A stretch of 64,000 bases of DNA from Nemophila menziesii (GCA_029959085.1 JARWIR010000050.1:4030001-4094000), one strand, 5' to 3'; positions 1 to 11,644 are shown, counted from the stretch's first letter. Numbers and translations: made by a program. The notes: a model not told the origin generated them from the letters alone.

Positions 1-865
1 AATTTTCAGAAGAGTCAGAGATCAGAGCAGAAGCTGGAGAAACTCCTTTCTCCAACAACAACTCAAATCAATCCCTCTATCTAGGTTTTATTTCTTTTTT
101 TAGGAAACTGTATTTTATTAATTTTCTTTATGTATTTACTTTTATTGTGAGCTTAACTTACATATACTTGAGAATCGCATAATATGTTAAGCTCTAGTTT
201 ATTTATTTTAGTATTTTTGGATTCGGGATTATCTTAATTAAATTCAAGTTAGGATTTTCATATTGTTTATTCGTTCATGCTTAATTACTAATTTTAATTG
301 AGCTGAGAATTGGAATCAGGTTATAGAAATTAGGCTATTCACTAGTGGTGGTGATCACCTTGACAGGGAGTTTAATTACTGAACTAATTAATAAACACGT
401 AATATTCGTCAATGATCCTGATGAGCTTGACTAACCGCGTAGCCAACTGGGTAAAAGTCTTAATCATCTGAACGTAGCTTATAATCGCCCTGGCGGGGTT
501 TATAATATTGTAGGATAACTCCTAAGTCTACTCTGAAGGGAGTTAGGAGATTGTAGAGTCCCGACTAATATAGAATTACCAACTTGTCCCTTAAACGAAA
601 GCACTAAATGTATTAATTTAGATGGATCCCTAGCGAGATTAGAGTATAGATCTCATATCTACGTCTAACATTTTAGTCTTTAATGTATGTACTTTCAGTA
701 ATTTATTTCTTTGCGTTTATTATTTCGATAATTGAACAAATATGTCTTTTATCTTTTACATTCCGTACTTGCAATTATTTCTACTTATCTCTTGAACACA
801 TTGGTTATATCTACGCAATCCCTGAGAACAAAATTCCATATATCTATCTATTACTTGGAATGACC
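1..865 (+). mobile_element. LTR K, left part (Athila-type LTR, split)
   Basis: This resembles the body of the LTRs at 47277-48830 and 55398-58495, with the same order of blocks: the taggctattcact block, gatcacctTGAC, several CCTGGCGGGG-type mini-hairpins, and a run ending ttacttggaa just before the insertion. The LTR start lies upstream of the window. The LTR is cut after 865 by the minus-strand composite and resumes at 18502. The flanking 5-mers are TGACC (861-865) and CGACC (18502-18506), a target duplication with one mismatch. No protein-coding content is supported; the short ORF at 683-895 is LTR sequence. Confidence 0.8.
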
Positions 866-2378
866 TGGTGTCGACTAGGGTGTGATAAAAAATAGAATAG
901 AAATAAGTGAAATTAATCACACTAGTCTAGCACAGTTCTGCAAGTATACAGATCGTATGGAAGTTTTAATAAATAAGTAAGATTCGTTCCGCAGAGACTA
1001 CGAAGGTTAGGGGAATCTTATGCAATAATCAAGTGCAAATACTAAAAGCTAGAACAAATAAAACTCAAAAATGTAAAAGACAAATAGATTTTTATTTGGT
1101 TTTTGATTAACTAAATTAAACTAATAAAGTAAAGACAGGAATTTAAATGCAAGAACAGAAGTTAGTATGAGAGTTTAGCTTGAGTTTATAGCATGTAATC
1201 CCCACTAGTTTTGCCGTTCTAAACATGCAAGGGTGAATTATGTAGTAATTTAATAATTGGTTCCAATTGCGCTAGGTAGTTTTAAATAGGGTTTACCTGT
1301 GTCAATAAGGAGTCCTAAGCAAACTGTTCCTGCAATTGGTTAAATAGCAATACACTAAACCATGGTGATTATCTAGTTAGGTTGATTTGTCAGATCTAAA
1401 CCGTACACTAGACGTTATGTGCTAAACTTGTAATTAAACACCGTTGTCAATGGTGACCTAACTACTAAGATGGTAATTCTATATGGTCGCGATCCACAAG
1501 AACACAGAATATAAATCCAAACACATAAACAGAGAATAAAAACAATAATTCAATTTTAAACATAAAATTATCAAATTAGATAGATGTCAACCAAAACTAG
1601 GGTTCATACATATATGCTAAAACTCAAGCTAATAGAAATTTAGTTCATACTAGTGGAAGAAAAGAAAGAAATTACAAATTCAAAGGTTGAAGATGACATT
1701 ATTGATGAACAACTCCTTCCAGACTTCTTTTCTTGTGTTGTAAGCTTCCTCTTAGCTTAAGATTTATCCAAGGATGATTTTATAATGTTAAGAGGCTGTA
1801 TTTATAGTGTATAGGTTGACCTAATCGTTTTTCTTGAAGGAAAAGGTAAAGATTGGGCTCCTAGCCCAACTCAAATTCGTAGCCAAAAAACATGGAATCA
1901 GCCCCGTTTTTGTTTTGGTCCTAACAGCTTCAATACTTATCCGATTGACGCGTATGAGTAGTCAAAATTCATCGTCTCGGAAAGATATTTAACTTTGCTC
2001 TTTATCGTTCTTCCAAATTCCTCACCGAGTTTGAGATATGATCTGATTTGTGGTCGTCGGTGCTGGAATTCAGATTTAAGCCAGCTTTTCCTTTTCTATA
2101 TTTTTAGCTTTTACTTCCTTATCTTTAATTCCCATGTTCATATTCTTTCCTTTAGCTCTTGGAACCAACTTGGACTCTAATTAATTAGCATATATCTCTA
2201 AAGTTTCATATTAAATAAATAGTTAAACCCAATATGCTCTAAAAATAATAAATAATCAATTCAAGACCCAAAATAGGAAAGTGTACTAAATCATGTGGAA
2301 ATCGACCTATAAACTAATAAATACTCCTAAAATGATGTCTCGGAAATAGATTTTATTATCACAAATGAGGAGACATCA
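866..2378 (-). repeat. LTR1 (3' LTR of element B)
   Basis: On the minus strand it starts TGATGTCTCC and ends GACACCA. A TATAAATA box lies at 1799-1806 (minus). The first nine bases are repeated inverted about 45 bp inside, giving a possible hairpin at the LTR edge. It is bordered on the right by the polypurine tract 2379-2394. Short ORFs in it also occur in LTR3 and are not genes. Confidence 0.9.
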
Positions 2379-3923
2379 AGACCCCAAACTCAAAGTTGTA
2401 TCGTCCCGATACAATAAAAGTAAAGAATAGTAGGGTAGTCAATTTAAACAACAAGAAGAAGTCGGATGAGAATAAGAACAGAACACAATGAATGATCCTA
2501 GAGCATAGTATCTAAAAAATTCTCATGTAGTAATGCCCAAGAAATAATGCACACGTGTGCTTAATATACACATAATCAACAGTCTATGAATTCAAATCAA
2601 GATTAATTTCGCAATGCCAGAAGGAGAGGTTGATAACTTAGTTCATGCTAATGGCTGTAGGTTATTCATAGGTCCTAATATAGCATTCAGTGGTCCACTT
2701 ACCTACTACCTAATAGCTCAACCGTTTCTCCACCGAGTAGTTAGAAATCCTAAGGTCTTTGGTTATAACTTGGCTTAGGGACGGTGTGGTATATTTGGGT
2801 AATGAAAAGTGAGCTTTTGGCTCTCTCCTCACATTCCATCAACGAATTTCCCTAGAGCTTGAGTTTTCACTCGAAGATGTTCTCACTCAACCCACTTTCT
2901 TGATGCTTTTGATTTGCATCCCCAATTAATCCCAAATAAAACCTTTTTCATGATGATATACAAATTCCACTTTGCCGGTCCAAATATATATTCTTTTTAT
3001 ATCAATTTTTTCTTTTGTATAGCTATGACTCTCTTTTTAATGCTGAGATATCATGCTATTTCTTTCATATATATATTTTTCTTTTTTATGCCCTTCTTGG
3101 CAATTTTAGCTCGTAGCTTCTTTTTCATTCACTATTAACCCGGAAAAGGGTTACAATAATAACTTTTTCATCATCAATAAAATCACAATTACAATTTCCA
3201 AATCCCAATGTTCCCTAATGATGAAACCCACCACCCCAAACTCAAGCTCTAAAAATGACTTGTTTCAGGTTTTACGATTCGAGTGCGGGTCATATAGATA
3301 AGTCCTACAAACTAATGGTATGGATTATAATGTGTTTAAATAAAAGGCTTTAGAAAGGCTCAGAGGGGCTAAGATGGATAATTAATAACAATAATCAAAT
3401 AAAAGGGTGAGAAGGTATAATAGGCTTTAACTGGCTTCAATATGAAAGAACTTCCTTATTCATTTTTCTAACTACCGGATTTTGTTACTTTTTCATTATT
3501 AGTTCATAGATAAGTGGGGTTTCAACTAATTTCAAACCTCATGTTCTACACACCAAATAACTCTCCCAAAGTTTCAAAGTAACTTCTTAGTATTGCTCAT
3601 TAACTTTTCTATCTTTTATTTCCTGTTTTCATACATGCATGCTAAACATATTTGTAACATCTTTCAGAAACATACTACTTACTATCATTGACCTAATTAA
3701 ATTATGCTCAAATAGGTACATTCACCTATTATATGCCTTAATTCAACCTAAAATTTTTAAATTTTATGCAAAAACGAAAAGAAGATGAGGACAACGAATC
3801 CCCACCCCCAACTCAAAAGTGAGCCGTGTCCCCACGACTCGAAAAATACTCAAGAAAGAAATAAAATTTAAAATTAAAACTAAGTTAAACTACCTAATGC
3901 ATACAAGCTATTAAGAAAGAGAA
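2379..3923 (-). other. Element B 3' non-coding region with three polypurine tracts
   Basis: No gene is seen. Three purine-rich tracts of the GAGTTTGGGG type occur on the element sense strand: 3799-3817, 3230-3250 and the terminal PPT 2379-2394. The region aligns by eye along its whole length with 8693-10221 in A, and in blocks with 39180-40896 in E, 26110-28206 in C and 31435-32850 in F. The terminal tract would prime plus-strand DNA synthesis; a role for the others is unproven. Confidence 0.75.
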
Positions 3924-4382
3924 TTAGAGTGGCGTACCCGGCTGTCCATAGAGATCCATTATGTCCTCCTCCTCCGAAGAAGATGGAGAAGAATAATTGT
4001 CAATATCCATGTTCGTAGTTGTCTCTTCCAACTGTGAATTAATCTGTATAATTTCCACCCAAAGTTCTCTGTTTTCTTCTCATAAACGTTCAACTTCATG
4101 TTGCAATTTAAGAGCCCATGGGGGAATACAAGAATCATCCTTATAGGAGGAAGAAGAAGAACCTTGATCATGAATCTTTGTCTTTTTCATAGGCTTTGAT
4201 GGTACATACATCATAGCAGTTAATTTCTTTGGTAGTGGTTGTGCTAGTGCCTCTTCTTTTGATTCTTCATTAGCCTCTTCAAGATTGATAGGCTTTTCAA
4301 TGGTGGCTCCAGGCAATCTTTTGTTCTTCCCTAGGATGGAACACTTTCACTTGAATTCCATAGCATCAGTTCAGTTTGTCAT
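3924..4382 (-). pseudogene. Small 3' ORF of element B (basic, coiled-coil), broken
   Basis: This is the counterpart of 10222-10680 in element A. The frame has stops near its 5' end and one at 4080-4082, but the reading frame is otherwise kept to a TAA at 3924-3926. It predicts a Lys/Arg-rich N-terminal half with KKTKIHD, a Ser-rich stretch, a heptad-like ALKLQHEVERL segment, and an acidic tail ending near MDLYGQPGTPL. It occupies the place where some Athila elements carry an env-like gene, but it has no signal peptide or membrane segment. I do not recognise the family. Confidence 0.6.
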
Positions 4383-4756
4383 GTTTGATTTACCCACAAC
4401 TCAAGTTATATCAAGGATGAATTAAAAGTTAAGAGAGATTGGTGTAGCTTGAGTTTGTTGCTTGGAATTGATGAAAAGAGGGAGGTTTCTTGATGAATCT
4501 TAGAAGAAATATTGAAAGCTTGATGTTCTTGATGGTGTTTTATGGTGTAGTGTGATGAATTTGATGAAGAAATTGTGTTTATGGAGGATGGAGGAAATGA
4601 TTATTGATGTTTTTGTGTTAATTGTGGAGGTTTGTACAAGCTTCAATGTGTATTTATAGTGTTTGGGTCTGAAAATTTTGTGTAGAGGAGGTTAGGGTTA
4701 AGTCTTGATAAGGTAAGAAGTAAAATAGGATTAAAACTCTTGAAAACCGACCTAGC

Positions 4757-5113
4757 GCCAGCATACCGGCCATTTCGGCGGCATACCGGTGCTGGACGCG
4801 TCTACTTCTTGAACAACTCGGTAAAGAACCCGAGACTATACCCGAGGCCACGTGTTTTTCCTTCGCCGGTGTACTGGCCATGTCCACCGGCATACCGGTG
4901 ATGTTTTTCTTCCAGTACCAACTCCGTAAAAAACCCTGTGCCTTGGAACCCGTGGGCACGTGTTTCTCCTCTGGCCGACATGCCGGTGCCTTGAGTGGCA
5001 TACCGGTGCGCCTGGCCTTTCTTTTTCAAACCTCTCGGCAAAGAAACCGAGTCAACAACCCATGGGTACGTGTCTTCCCACTGGCATGCCGGTGGTTTGA
5101 CCGGCCTACCGGT
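4757..5113. repeat. Paired-palindrome tandem array, element B
   Basis: Four units start near 4757, 4865, 4974 and 5081, a period of 107-109 bp. Each contains two near-palindromes of the CCGGYATACCGG type about 20 bp apart. The spacers carry CACGTG or TACGTG (near 4848, 4952 and 5064). The GC content is far above the AT-rich surroundings, which creates overlapping spurious ORFs on both strands. Confidence 0.85.
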
Positions 5114-5339
5114 CAGTGAACCGATTTTTTCCCAAGTATTTCCTTTTGACCCCAAACTCATTTCCTGCACAATAACACACTACCTTTCTCTCCTATTAGC
5201 TTGTAAACACAATTAAAAATATACACTAACTTAGAAATATACACTACAAAACAAAAAACTAATCTAAAAAGCAAATTAAAACAAGGGGTGTCTCCAAGAA
5301 TACTTTTGTTTAACGTCTTTGAGTTAGACGTGTACCTCA

Positions 5340-7182
5340 GGCTAAGCGTGTTCTTCGAGAATGATTGTTTCTTCTCGACCAAAGTCCTCACTGTCATGGT
5401 ATCTTTTCAAACGCTGGCCATTCACCATGAATGTCCTTTGTTTGGTTGGATGTTCAATTTCAATCGCTCCATGCGGTGTGACATTTGTAACAATGTAAGG
5501 TCCTCCCCAACGGGATTTAAGCTTTCCTGGGTAGTTCGAAATCGAGAGTTATATAATAAAACCTTTTGTCCTCACTCGAAGTGCTTTGGACGGAGTCGTC
5601 TATCATGCCGTCTCTTTGTTTTCTCTTTGTAGAGACGTGAATTTTCATAGGCAAGATAGCGAAACTCCTCCAACTCGTTTAACTGCATCAACCTTTGTTT
5701 CCCGGCCAGTTCTAGATCTAGATTCAGAGTTTTAATAGCCCAGAAGGCTCGATCTTCAATCTCAATAGGTAGATGACATGCTTTGCCGTAGACCATGCGA
5801 TATGGAGATGCCCCAACTGGTGTTTTAAATGCTGTTCTGTAAGCCCAGAGAGCATCATCTAGATTTAACGACCAATATTTCCATGTTTTGTTCACGGTCT
5901 TCTCAAGAATAGATTTGATTTCTCGGTTAGAAACTTCATCTTGACCGTTAGTTTGTGGGTGATAACCGGTTGAAATGCGGTGTCTCACTCCAAACTTACG
6001 AAGGAGGTTTATCAATTGAGCATTGATGAAATGGGTACCTTTATCACTGATGAGAACACGTGGTGTACCATGTCTTGAAAAGATATTTGTCTTCAAGAAT
6101 TTAATTACTGTTTGCGCATCGTTCTTTGGTGTTGCCACTGCTTCTACCCATTTTGATACATAATCTACCGCAAGTAAAATATAAAGATTACAATGGGAAG
6201 TAATGAAAGGTCTCATGAAATTTATCCCCCATACATCAAAGATTTCAACTTCTAGAATATTGTTAAGCGGCATCGCGTCCCTTTTTGATATATTACCAGT
6301 GAACTGACATCTTTGACATGACTGGACAAAATGATGACAATATCTGTGTAGGGTAGGCCAATAGAAACCGGATTGAAGAATTTTAGCTGCAGTTCTATCG
6401 CCTTTAAAGTGACCTCCATATGGTGATCCATGACATCTTGCTATAATCTTATCAACTTCGCCTTCATGGACACATCTTCGAACTACTTGGTCACTACAAA
6501 TTTTCCAGAGGTATGGTTCATCCCAATAGTATTGTTTAGCCTGGTGGGATAATCTTTGTCTTTGTTGTGGGTAGATATCCATGGGGAATACGCCACTCAC
6601 GATGAGGTTGACTAGATCTGCATACCATGGCACAAACGCATCTTTAATAACAAAAAGTTGTTCATCAGGGAATACCTCTTTAACCAATAATGGTTCCTTG
6701 TTCGCATCAGATCCTTCGAGCCTTGATAAACGATCAGCAACTTGATTCTCGCATCCCTTTCGGCATTGAATATCTATGTCGAACTTTTGAAGAAACAATA
6801 CCCATCTAATAAGACGCAACTTAGAATCCTTTTTCTCCATAAGGTATCTGATAGCTGAATGGTCCGTGTATACAACAGTTTTCTTCCCAATCAGATAGGA
6901 ACGGAATTTGTCAAAAGCATATACTACGGCCAATATCTCTTTCTCCATCACGCTATAATTCATCTGGGCAGCGTTGAAGGTCTTATTTGCATAATAAATC
7001 GTGTGGAAGAGCCTGTCTTTCCTCTTCCCCAACACAACACCCATAGCGTGATTACTAGCATCGCACATAAGTTCAAACGGAGCTTTCCAATCAGGAGGTA
7101 TAACAATAGGTGTGGAGATCACTTTCTCCTTAATCATCAAAACCGCTTGAAGACATTCGTTAGTAAAGTTAAAAGGAGTATC
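5340..7182 (-). pseudogene. Element B pol fragment: RNase H and integrase
   Basis: An open frame of 522 codons (7140 to 5572) covers RNase H ([13 protein letters not shown], then [10 protein letters not shown]) and integrase. The integrase has an HHCC zinc region (HGSPYGGH, then CQRCQ), a DDE core, and the C-terminal Athila blocks YGKACHLP and LNELEEF. The first DDE aspartate is changed: the motif reads WGINF here and WGIDF in the other copies. The frame ends with TGA after KHFE at 5572, exactly as in element A; further integrase C-terminal sequence continues out of frame to about 5340. The 5' side is cut at 7182 by LTR2, so reverse transcriptase is absent. Confidence 0.9.
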
Positions 7183-8692
7183 TGGTGTCGACTAGGGTGT
7201 GATAAAAATAGCATATAAGTAGGTGCAATTAATCACCCTAATCTAGCACGGTTCTGCAAGTATACAGATCGTATGCAAGTTTTAATAAATAAGTAAGATT
7301 CGTTCCGCAGAGACTACGAAGGTTAGGGGAATCTTATGCAATAATCAAGTGCAAATATTAAAAGCTAGAACAAATAAAACACAGAAAAAGTAAAGACAAA
7401 TAGATTTTTATTTGACTTTCAATTAACTAAATTAAACTGATAAAGTAAAGATAGAAATTTAAATACAAGAGAAGAAGTTAGTATGAGAGTTTAGCTTGAG
7501 TTTATAGCATGTAATCCCCACTAGTTTTGCCGTTTTAAACATGTAAGGGTGAATTATGTAGTATTTCAATAATCAGTTCCAATTGCGCTAGGTAGTTTTA
7601 AATAGGGTTTACCTGAGTCAATAAGTAGTCCTAAGCAAACTGTTCCTGCAATTGGTAAAATAGCATTACACTAAACCATGGTGATTATCTAGTTAGGTTG
7701 ATTTGTCAGATCTAAACCGTACACTAGACGTTATGTGCTAAACATGTAATTAAACACCGTTGTCAATGGTGACCTAACTACTAGATGGTAATTCTATATG
7801 GTCGCGATCCACAAGTACACAGAATATAAATCCAAACACATAAGCAGCGAATAAAAACAATAATTCAATTTAAAACATAGAATTCCCAAATTAGATAGAT
7901 GTCAACCAAAACTAGGGTTCATATATATATGCTAAAAACTCAAGCTAATGGAATTTTAGTTCATACTAATGGAAGAAAAGAAAGAAATTACAAATTCAAA
8001 GGTTGAAGAAGACATATTGATGAACAACTCCTTCCAGACTTCTCTTCTTGTGTTGTAAGCTTCCTCTTGGCTTAAGGTTTCACCAAGGATGATTTTATAG
8101 TGTTAAGAGGCTGTATTTATAGTGTATAGGTTGACCTAATCGTTTTCTTGAAGGAAAAGGTAAATATTGGGCTCCTAGCCCAACTCAAATTCGTAGCCCA
8201 AAAACATGGAATCAACCCCGTTTTTGTTTTGGTCCTAGCAGCTTCAATACTCATCCGATTGACGCATATGAGTAGTCGAAATTCATCGACTCGGAAAGAT
8301 ATCCAACTTTTCTCTTGACCGTTTCTCCAGATTCCTAAAAGATTTTAAGATATAAGCTGATATGTGGTCGTAGGTGCAGGAATTCAGATTTACGGTAGCT
8401 TTTCCTTTTCCATATTTTTAGCTTTTACTGCCTTATCTTCAATTTCCATGTTTATCTTCTTTCCTTTAGCTCTTGGAATCAACTTGGACTCTAATTAATT
8501 ACCATATATCTCTAAAGCTTCACCCTAAATAAATAATTAAACCCAATATGATCTAAAAATAATAAATAATCAATTCAAGATCCAAAATAGGAAAGTGTAC
8601 TAAATTATGTGAAAATCAACCTATAAACTAATAAATACGCCTAAAATGATGTCCCGGAAATAGATTTTATTATCACAAATGAGGAGACATTA
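7183..8692 (-). repeat. LTR2 (3' LTR of element A)
   Basis: It has the same structure as LTR1, with a TATAAATA box at 8114-8121 (minus). The outer end reads AGACATTA instead of AGACATCA. It abuts GTATC (7178-7182), the likely single surviving copy of the target duplication made when A entered the pol gene of B. The PPT 8693-8708 borders it. Confidence 0.9.
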
Positions 8693-10221
8693 AGACCCCA
8701 AACTCAAAGTTGTATCGTCCCGATATAATAAAAGTAAAGAACAGTAGGGTAGTCAATTAAACAAGAAGAAGAAGTCGGAGGAGAATAAGAACATAACATA
8801 ATGAATGATACTAGAGCAAAATATCTAAAAAGTCTCATGTATTAATGCTTAAGAAATAATGCACAAGTATTCTTAATATACACATAATCAACAATCTATA
8901 AATTCAAATCAAGATTAATTTCGCAATGCCAGAAGGAGAGGTTGATAACTTAGTTCATGCTAATGGCTACAGGTTGTCCATATGTTCTAATATAGCATCC
9001 AATGGTCCACTTACGTACTACCTAATAGCTCAATTGCTTCTCCACCAAGCAGTTAGAAATCCTAAGGTATTTGGTTATAACTTGGATTAGGGACGGTGTG
9101 GTATATTTGGATACCGAAAAGTGAGTTTTCGGCTCTCTCCTCACATTCCATCAACGAATCGCCCTAGAGCTTGAGTTTTCCCTCGAAGATGTTCTCACTC
9201 AACCCAATTTATTGATGCTTTTGATGTACATCCCCAGTAATCCCAACTAAACCTTTTATGATGATATACGAATTCCACTTTGCCGGTCCGAATATATATT
9301 CTTTTCATATCAATTTTTTTTCTTTTGTATAGCTACGACTCTCTTTTTGATGTTGAGATATCATGCTATTTTTTTTCATATATATATTTTTCTTTTTATG
9401 CCCTTGCTGACAATTTTAGCTCGTAGCTTCTTTTCCATTCACTATTACCCCGGCAAAGGGTTACAATATTAAATTTTTCATCAAATCACAATTACAATTC
9501 CCAAACCCAATGTTCCCTAATGATGAAACCCACCACCCAAACTCAAGCTCTGAAAACGACTTGTTTCAGGTTTTGCGATTCGAGTGCGGGTCATATAGAT
9601 AAGTCCTACAAACTAAGTGTATGAATTATAATGTGGTTCAATAAAAGGCTTTAGAAAGGCTAAGAGGGGCTAAGACGGATAAATAATAATAATCAGATAA
9701 AAAGGGTGAGAAGGTATAAAAGGCTTCAAGTGGCTTCAATATGAAAGAACTGCCTTATTCATTTTTCAAACTACCAGATTTTGTTACTTTTTCATTACTA
9801 CTTCAAAGATAAGTGGGTTTTCAACTAATTTCAAACCTCACGTTCTACACACCAAATAACTTTCCCTAAGTTTCTACGTAACTTCTTAGCATTGCTCATT
9901 AACTTTCTATCTTTTATTTCCTGTTTTCATACATGAAAACTAAACATATTTGTAACATCTTTCAAAAACATACTACTTACTATCATTGACCTAATTCAAT
10001 CATGCTCAAATAGGTACATTCACCTATTATATGCCTTAATTCAACCTAAAATTTTTAAATTTTATGCAAAATCGAAAAGAAGATGAGGACAACGAATCCC
10101 CACCCCCAACTCAAAAGTGAGCCGTGTCCCCACGACTCGAAAAATACTCAAGAAAGAAATAAAATTTAAAATTAAAACTAAGTTAAACTACCTAATGCAT
10201 ACAAGCTATTAAGAAAGAGAA
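8693..10221 (-). other. Element A 3' non-coding region with three polypurine tracts
   Basis: No gene is seen over about 1.5 kb. Polypurine tracts on the sense strand lie at 10098-10116, 9531-9550 and 8693-8708 (terminal PPT). It matches the same region of B throughout, and shorter blocks of it (for example the GTCGTGGGGACACG-type motif next to the second tract) recur in E, C and F. Confidence 0.75.
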
Positions 10222-10680
10222 TCAGAGTGGCGTACCCGGCTGGCCATAGAGATCCATTATGTCCTCCTCCTCCGAAGAAGATGGAGAAGAATAATTGTCA
10301 ATATCCCGGTTCATTGTTACATCTTCCAACTGTGAATAAATCTGTGTAATTTCAACCCAAAATTCTCTGTTTTATTCTCGTAAACGTTCAACTTCATGTT
10401 GCAATTTAAGAGCCCATGGGGGAATACAAGAATCATCTTTAGAGGAAGAAGTAGAAGAACCTTGATCATGAATCTTTGTCTTTTTCATAGGCCTTGCTGG
10501 TACAGACATTCTAGCAGTTAATCTCTTTGGTAGTGGTTGTGCTGGTGCCTTTTCTTTTGATTCTTCAGTAGCCTCATCAAGGTTGATAGGCTTTTCAATG
10601 GTGGCTCCAGGAAATTTTTTGTTCTTCCCTAGAATGGTACACTTCCTCTTGTATTCCATAGCATCAGATCTATTTGTCAT
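10222..10680 (-). pseudogene. Small 3' ORF of element A (basic, coiled-coil, acidic tail)
   Basis: Starting from the ATG at 10680 (a GTG-initiated extension reaches 10695), the frame runs 152 codons to TGA at 10222-10224, with one in-frame TAA at 10372-10374. The prediction has a basic N-terminal part (EYKRK, KNKK), PLPKRL, a KKTKIHDQ cluster that could act in nuclear import, a Ser-rich linker, a leucine-zipper-like segment around LKLQHEVERLRE, then an acidic Ser/Glu tail. The same frame is kept in B, which suggests it once coded for protein. It lies between the palindrome array and the second polypurine tract. There is no env signature. Function is unknown. Confidence 0.6.
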
Positions 10681-11054
10681 GTTTGATTTACCCACAACTC
10701 AAGTTATACCAAGGATGAATCAAAAGTTTAAGAGAAATTGGTGTAGCTTGAGGTTGTTGCTTGGAATTAATGAAAAGAGGGAGGTTTCTTGATGAATCTT
10801 GGAAGAAATATTGAAAGCTTGATGTTCTTGATCGTGTTTAATGGTGTAGTGTGATGAATTTGATGAAGAAATTATGTTTATGGAGGATGGAGGAGAGAAT
10901 TATTGATGTTGTTGTGTTAATTGTGGAGGTTTGTACAAGCTTCAAGGTCTATATATAGTGTTTGGGTCTGAAAATTTTGTGTAGAGGAGGCTAGGGTAAA
11001 GTTTGATAAGGTAAGAAGTAAAGTAGGATTTAATCTCTTCAAAACCGATCTAGC

Positions 11055-11411
11055 GCCGGTATACCGGTCAGATCACTGGCATACCGGTGCTGGGCGTCTT
11101 TTCTTCTTGGACCTCTCGGCAATGCACCAGAGACTATACCCGAGGCCACGTGTTTTTCCTTTGCCGGCATACCGGCCATATCCATCGGAATACCGGTGCT
11201 GTCTTTCGTCCAACAACAACTCTGTCAAAAAACCCGTGCCTTGGAACCCGTGGGCACGTGTTTCTCCTCTTGTCGGCATACCGGTGCCCTGGGCGGTATA
11301 CCAGTGAGCCTGGCTTTTCTTTTTGGACCTCTCGGCAATGAAACCGAGTCACCAACGCGTGGGCATGTGTCTCCCCACCGGCATACTGGTGGTTTGACCG
11401 GCATACCGGCC
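11055..11411. repeat. Paired-palindrome tandem array, element A
   Basis: Four units start near 11055, 11163, 11272 and 11376 (period about 105-109 bp). Each has two 12-14 bp near-palindromes such as CCGGTATACCGG and CCGGCATACCGG. ACGTG-type boxes lie in the spacers (near 11157 and 11250; the third reads CATGTG). The array sits about 35 bp from the post-integrase polypurine tract 11446-11457. Confidence 0.88.
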
Positions 11412-11445
11412 AGTGAACCGAATTTTTCCCGAGTATTTCCTTTTG

Positions 11446-11457
11446 ACCCCAAACTCA
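11446..11457 (-). other. Post-integrase polypurine tract, element A
   Basis: It reads TGAGTTTGGGGT on the sense strand, nearly the same as the terminal PPT core at 8693-8708. Equivalent tracts occur at 5149-5160 (B), 25525-25536 (C), 33425-33437 (F), 38001-38010 (E), 44102-44114 (G) and 54733-54744 (H), always between the end of integrase, or the place where pol was lost, and the palindrome array. Confidence 0.65.
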
Positions 11458-11644
11458 TTTCCTGCACAATAACACACTACCTTTCTCTCCTATTAGCTTG
11501 TAAACACAATTAAAAATCTACACCAACTTAAAATTATACACTACAAAGCAATAAACTAGTCTAAAAAGCAATTTAAAACAAGGGGTGTCTCCCAAGAGCA
11601 CTTTTGTTTAACGTCTTTGAGTTAGACGTGTACCTCAGGCTAAG

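Noticed and set aside
1995..2180. Short ORF repeated in LTR1 and LTR3 (also 18112-18303)
   Set aside because: It lies in LTR U3, is hydrophobic and low complexity, and is broken in LTR2. Homology of the LTR explains the resemblance.
2914..3138. Possible env-like or membrane protein in the 3' region (Phe/Ile-rich ORF)
   Set aside because: The low-complexity T-rich strand is opposite to the element sense strand and is not kept as an ORF in A. No env features were found in any element.
4654..5216. Overlapping ORFs of 73-122 codons on both strands in the element B palindrome array
   Set aside because: They arise from GC-rich tandem repeats without stops. The same shadows appear at 11073-11513 in A and 54815-55357 in H, in different frames.
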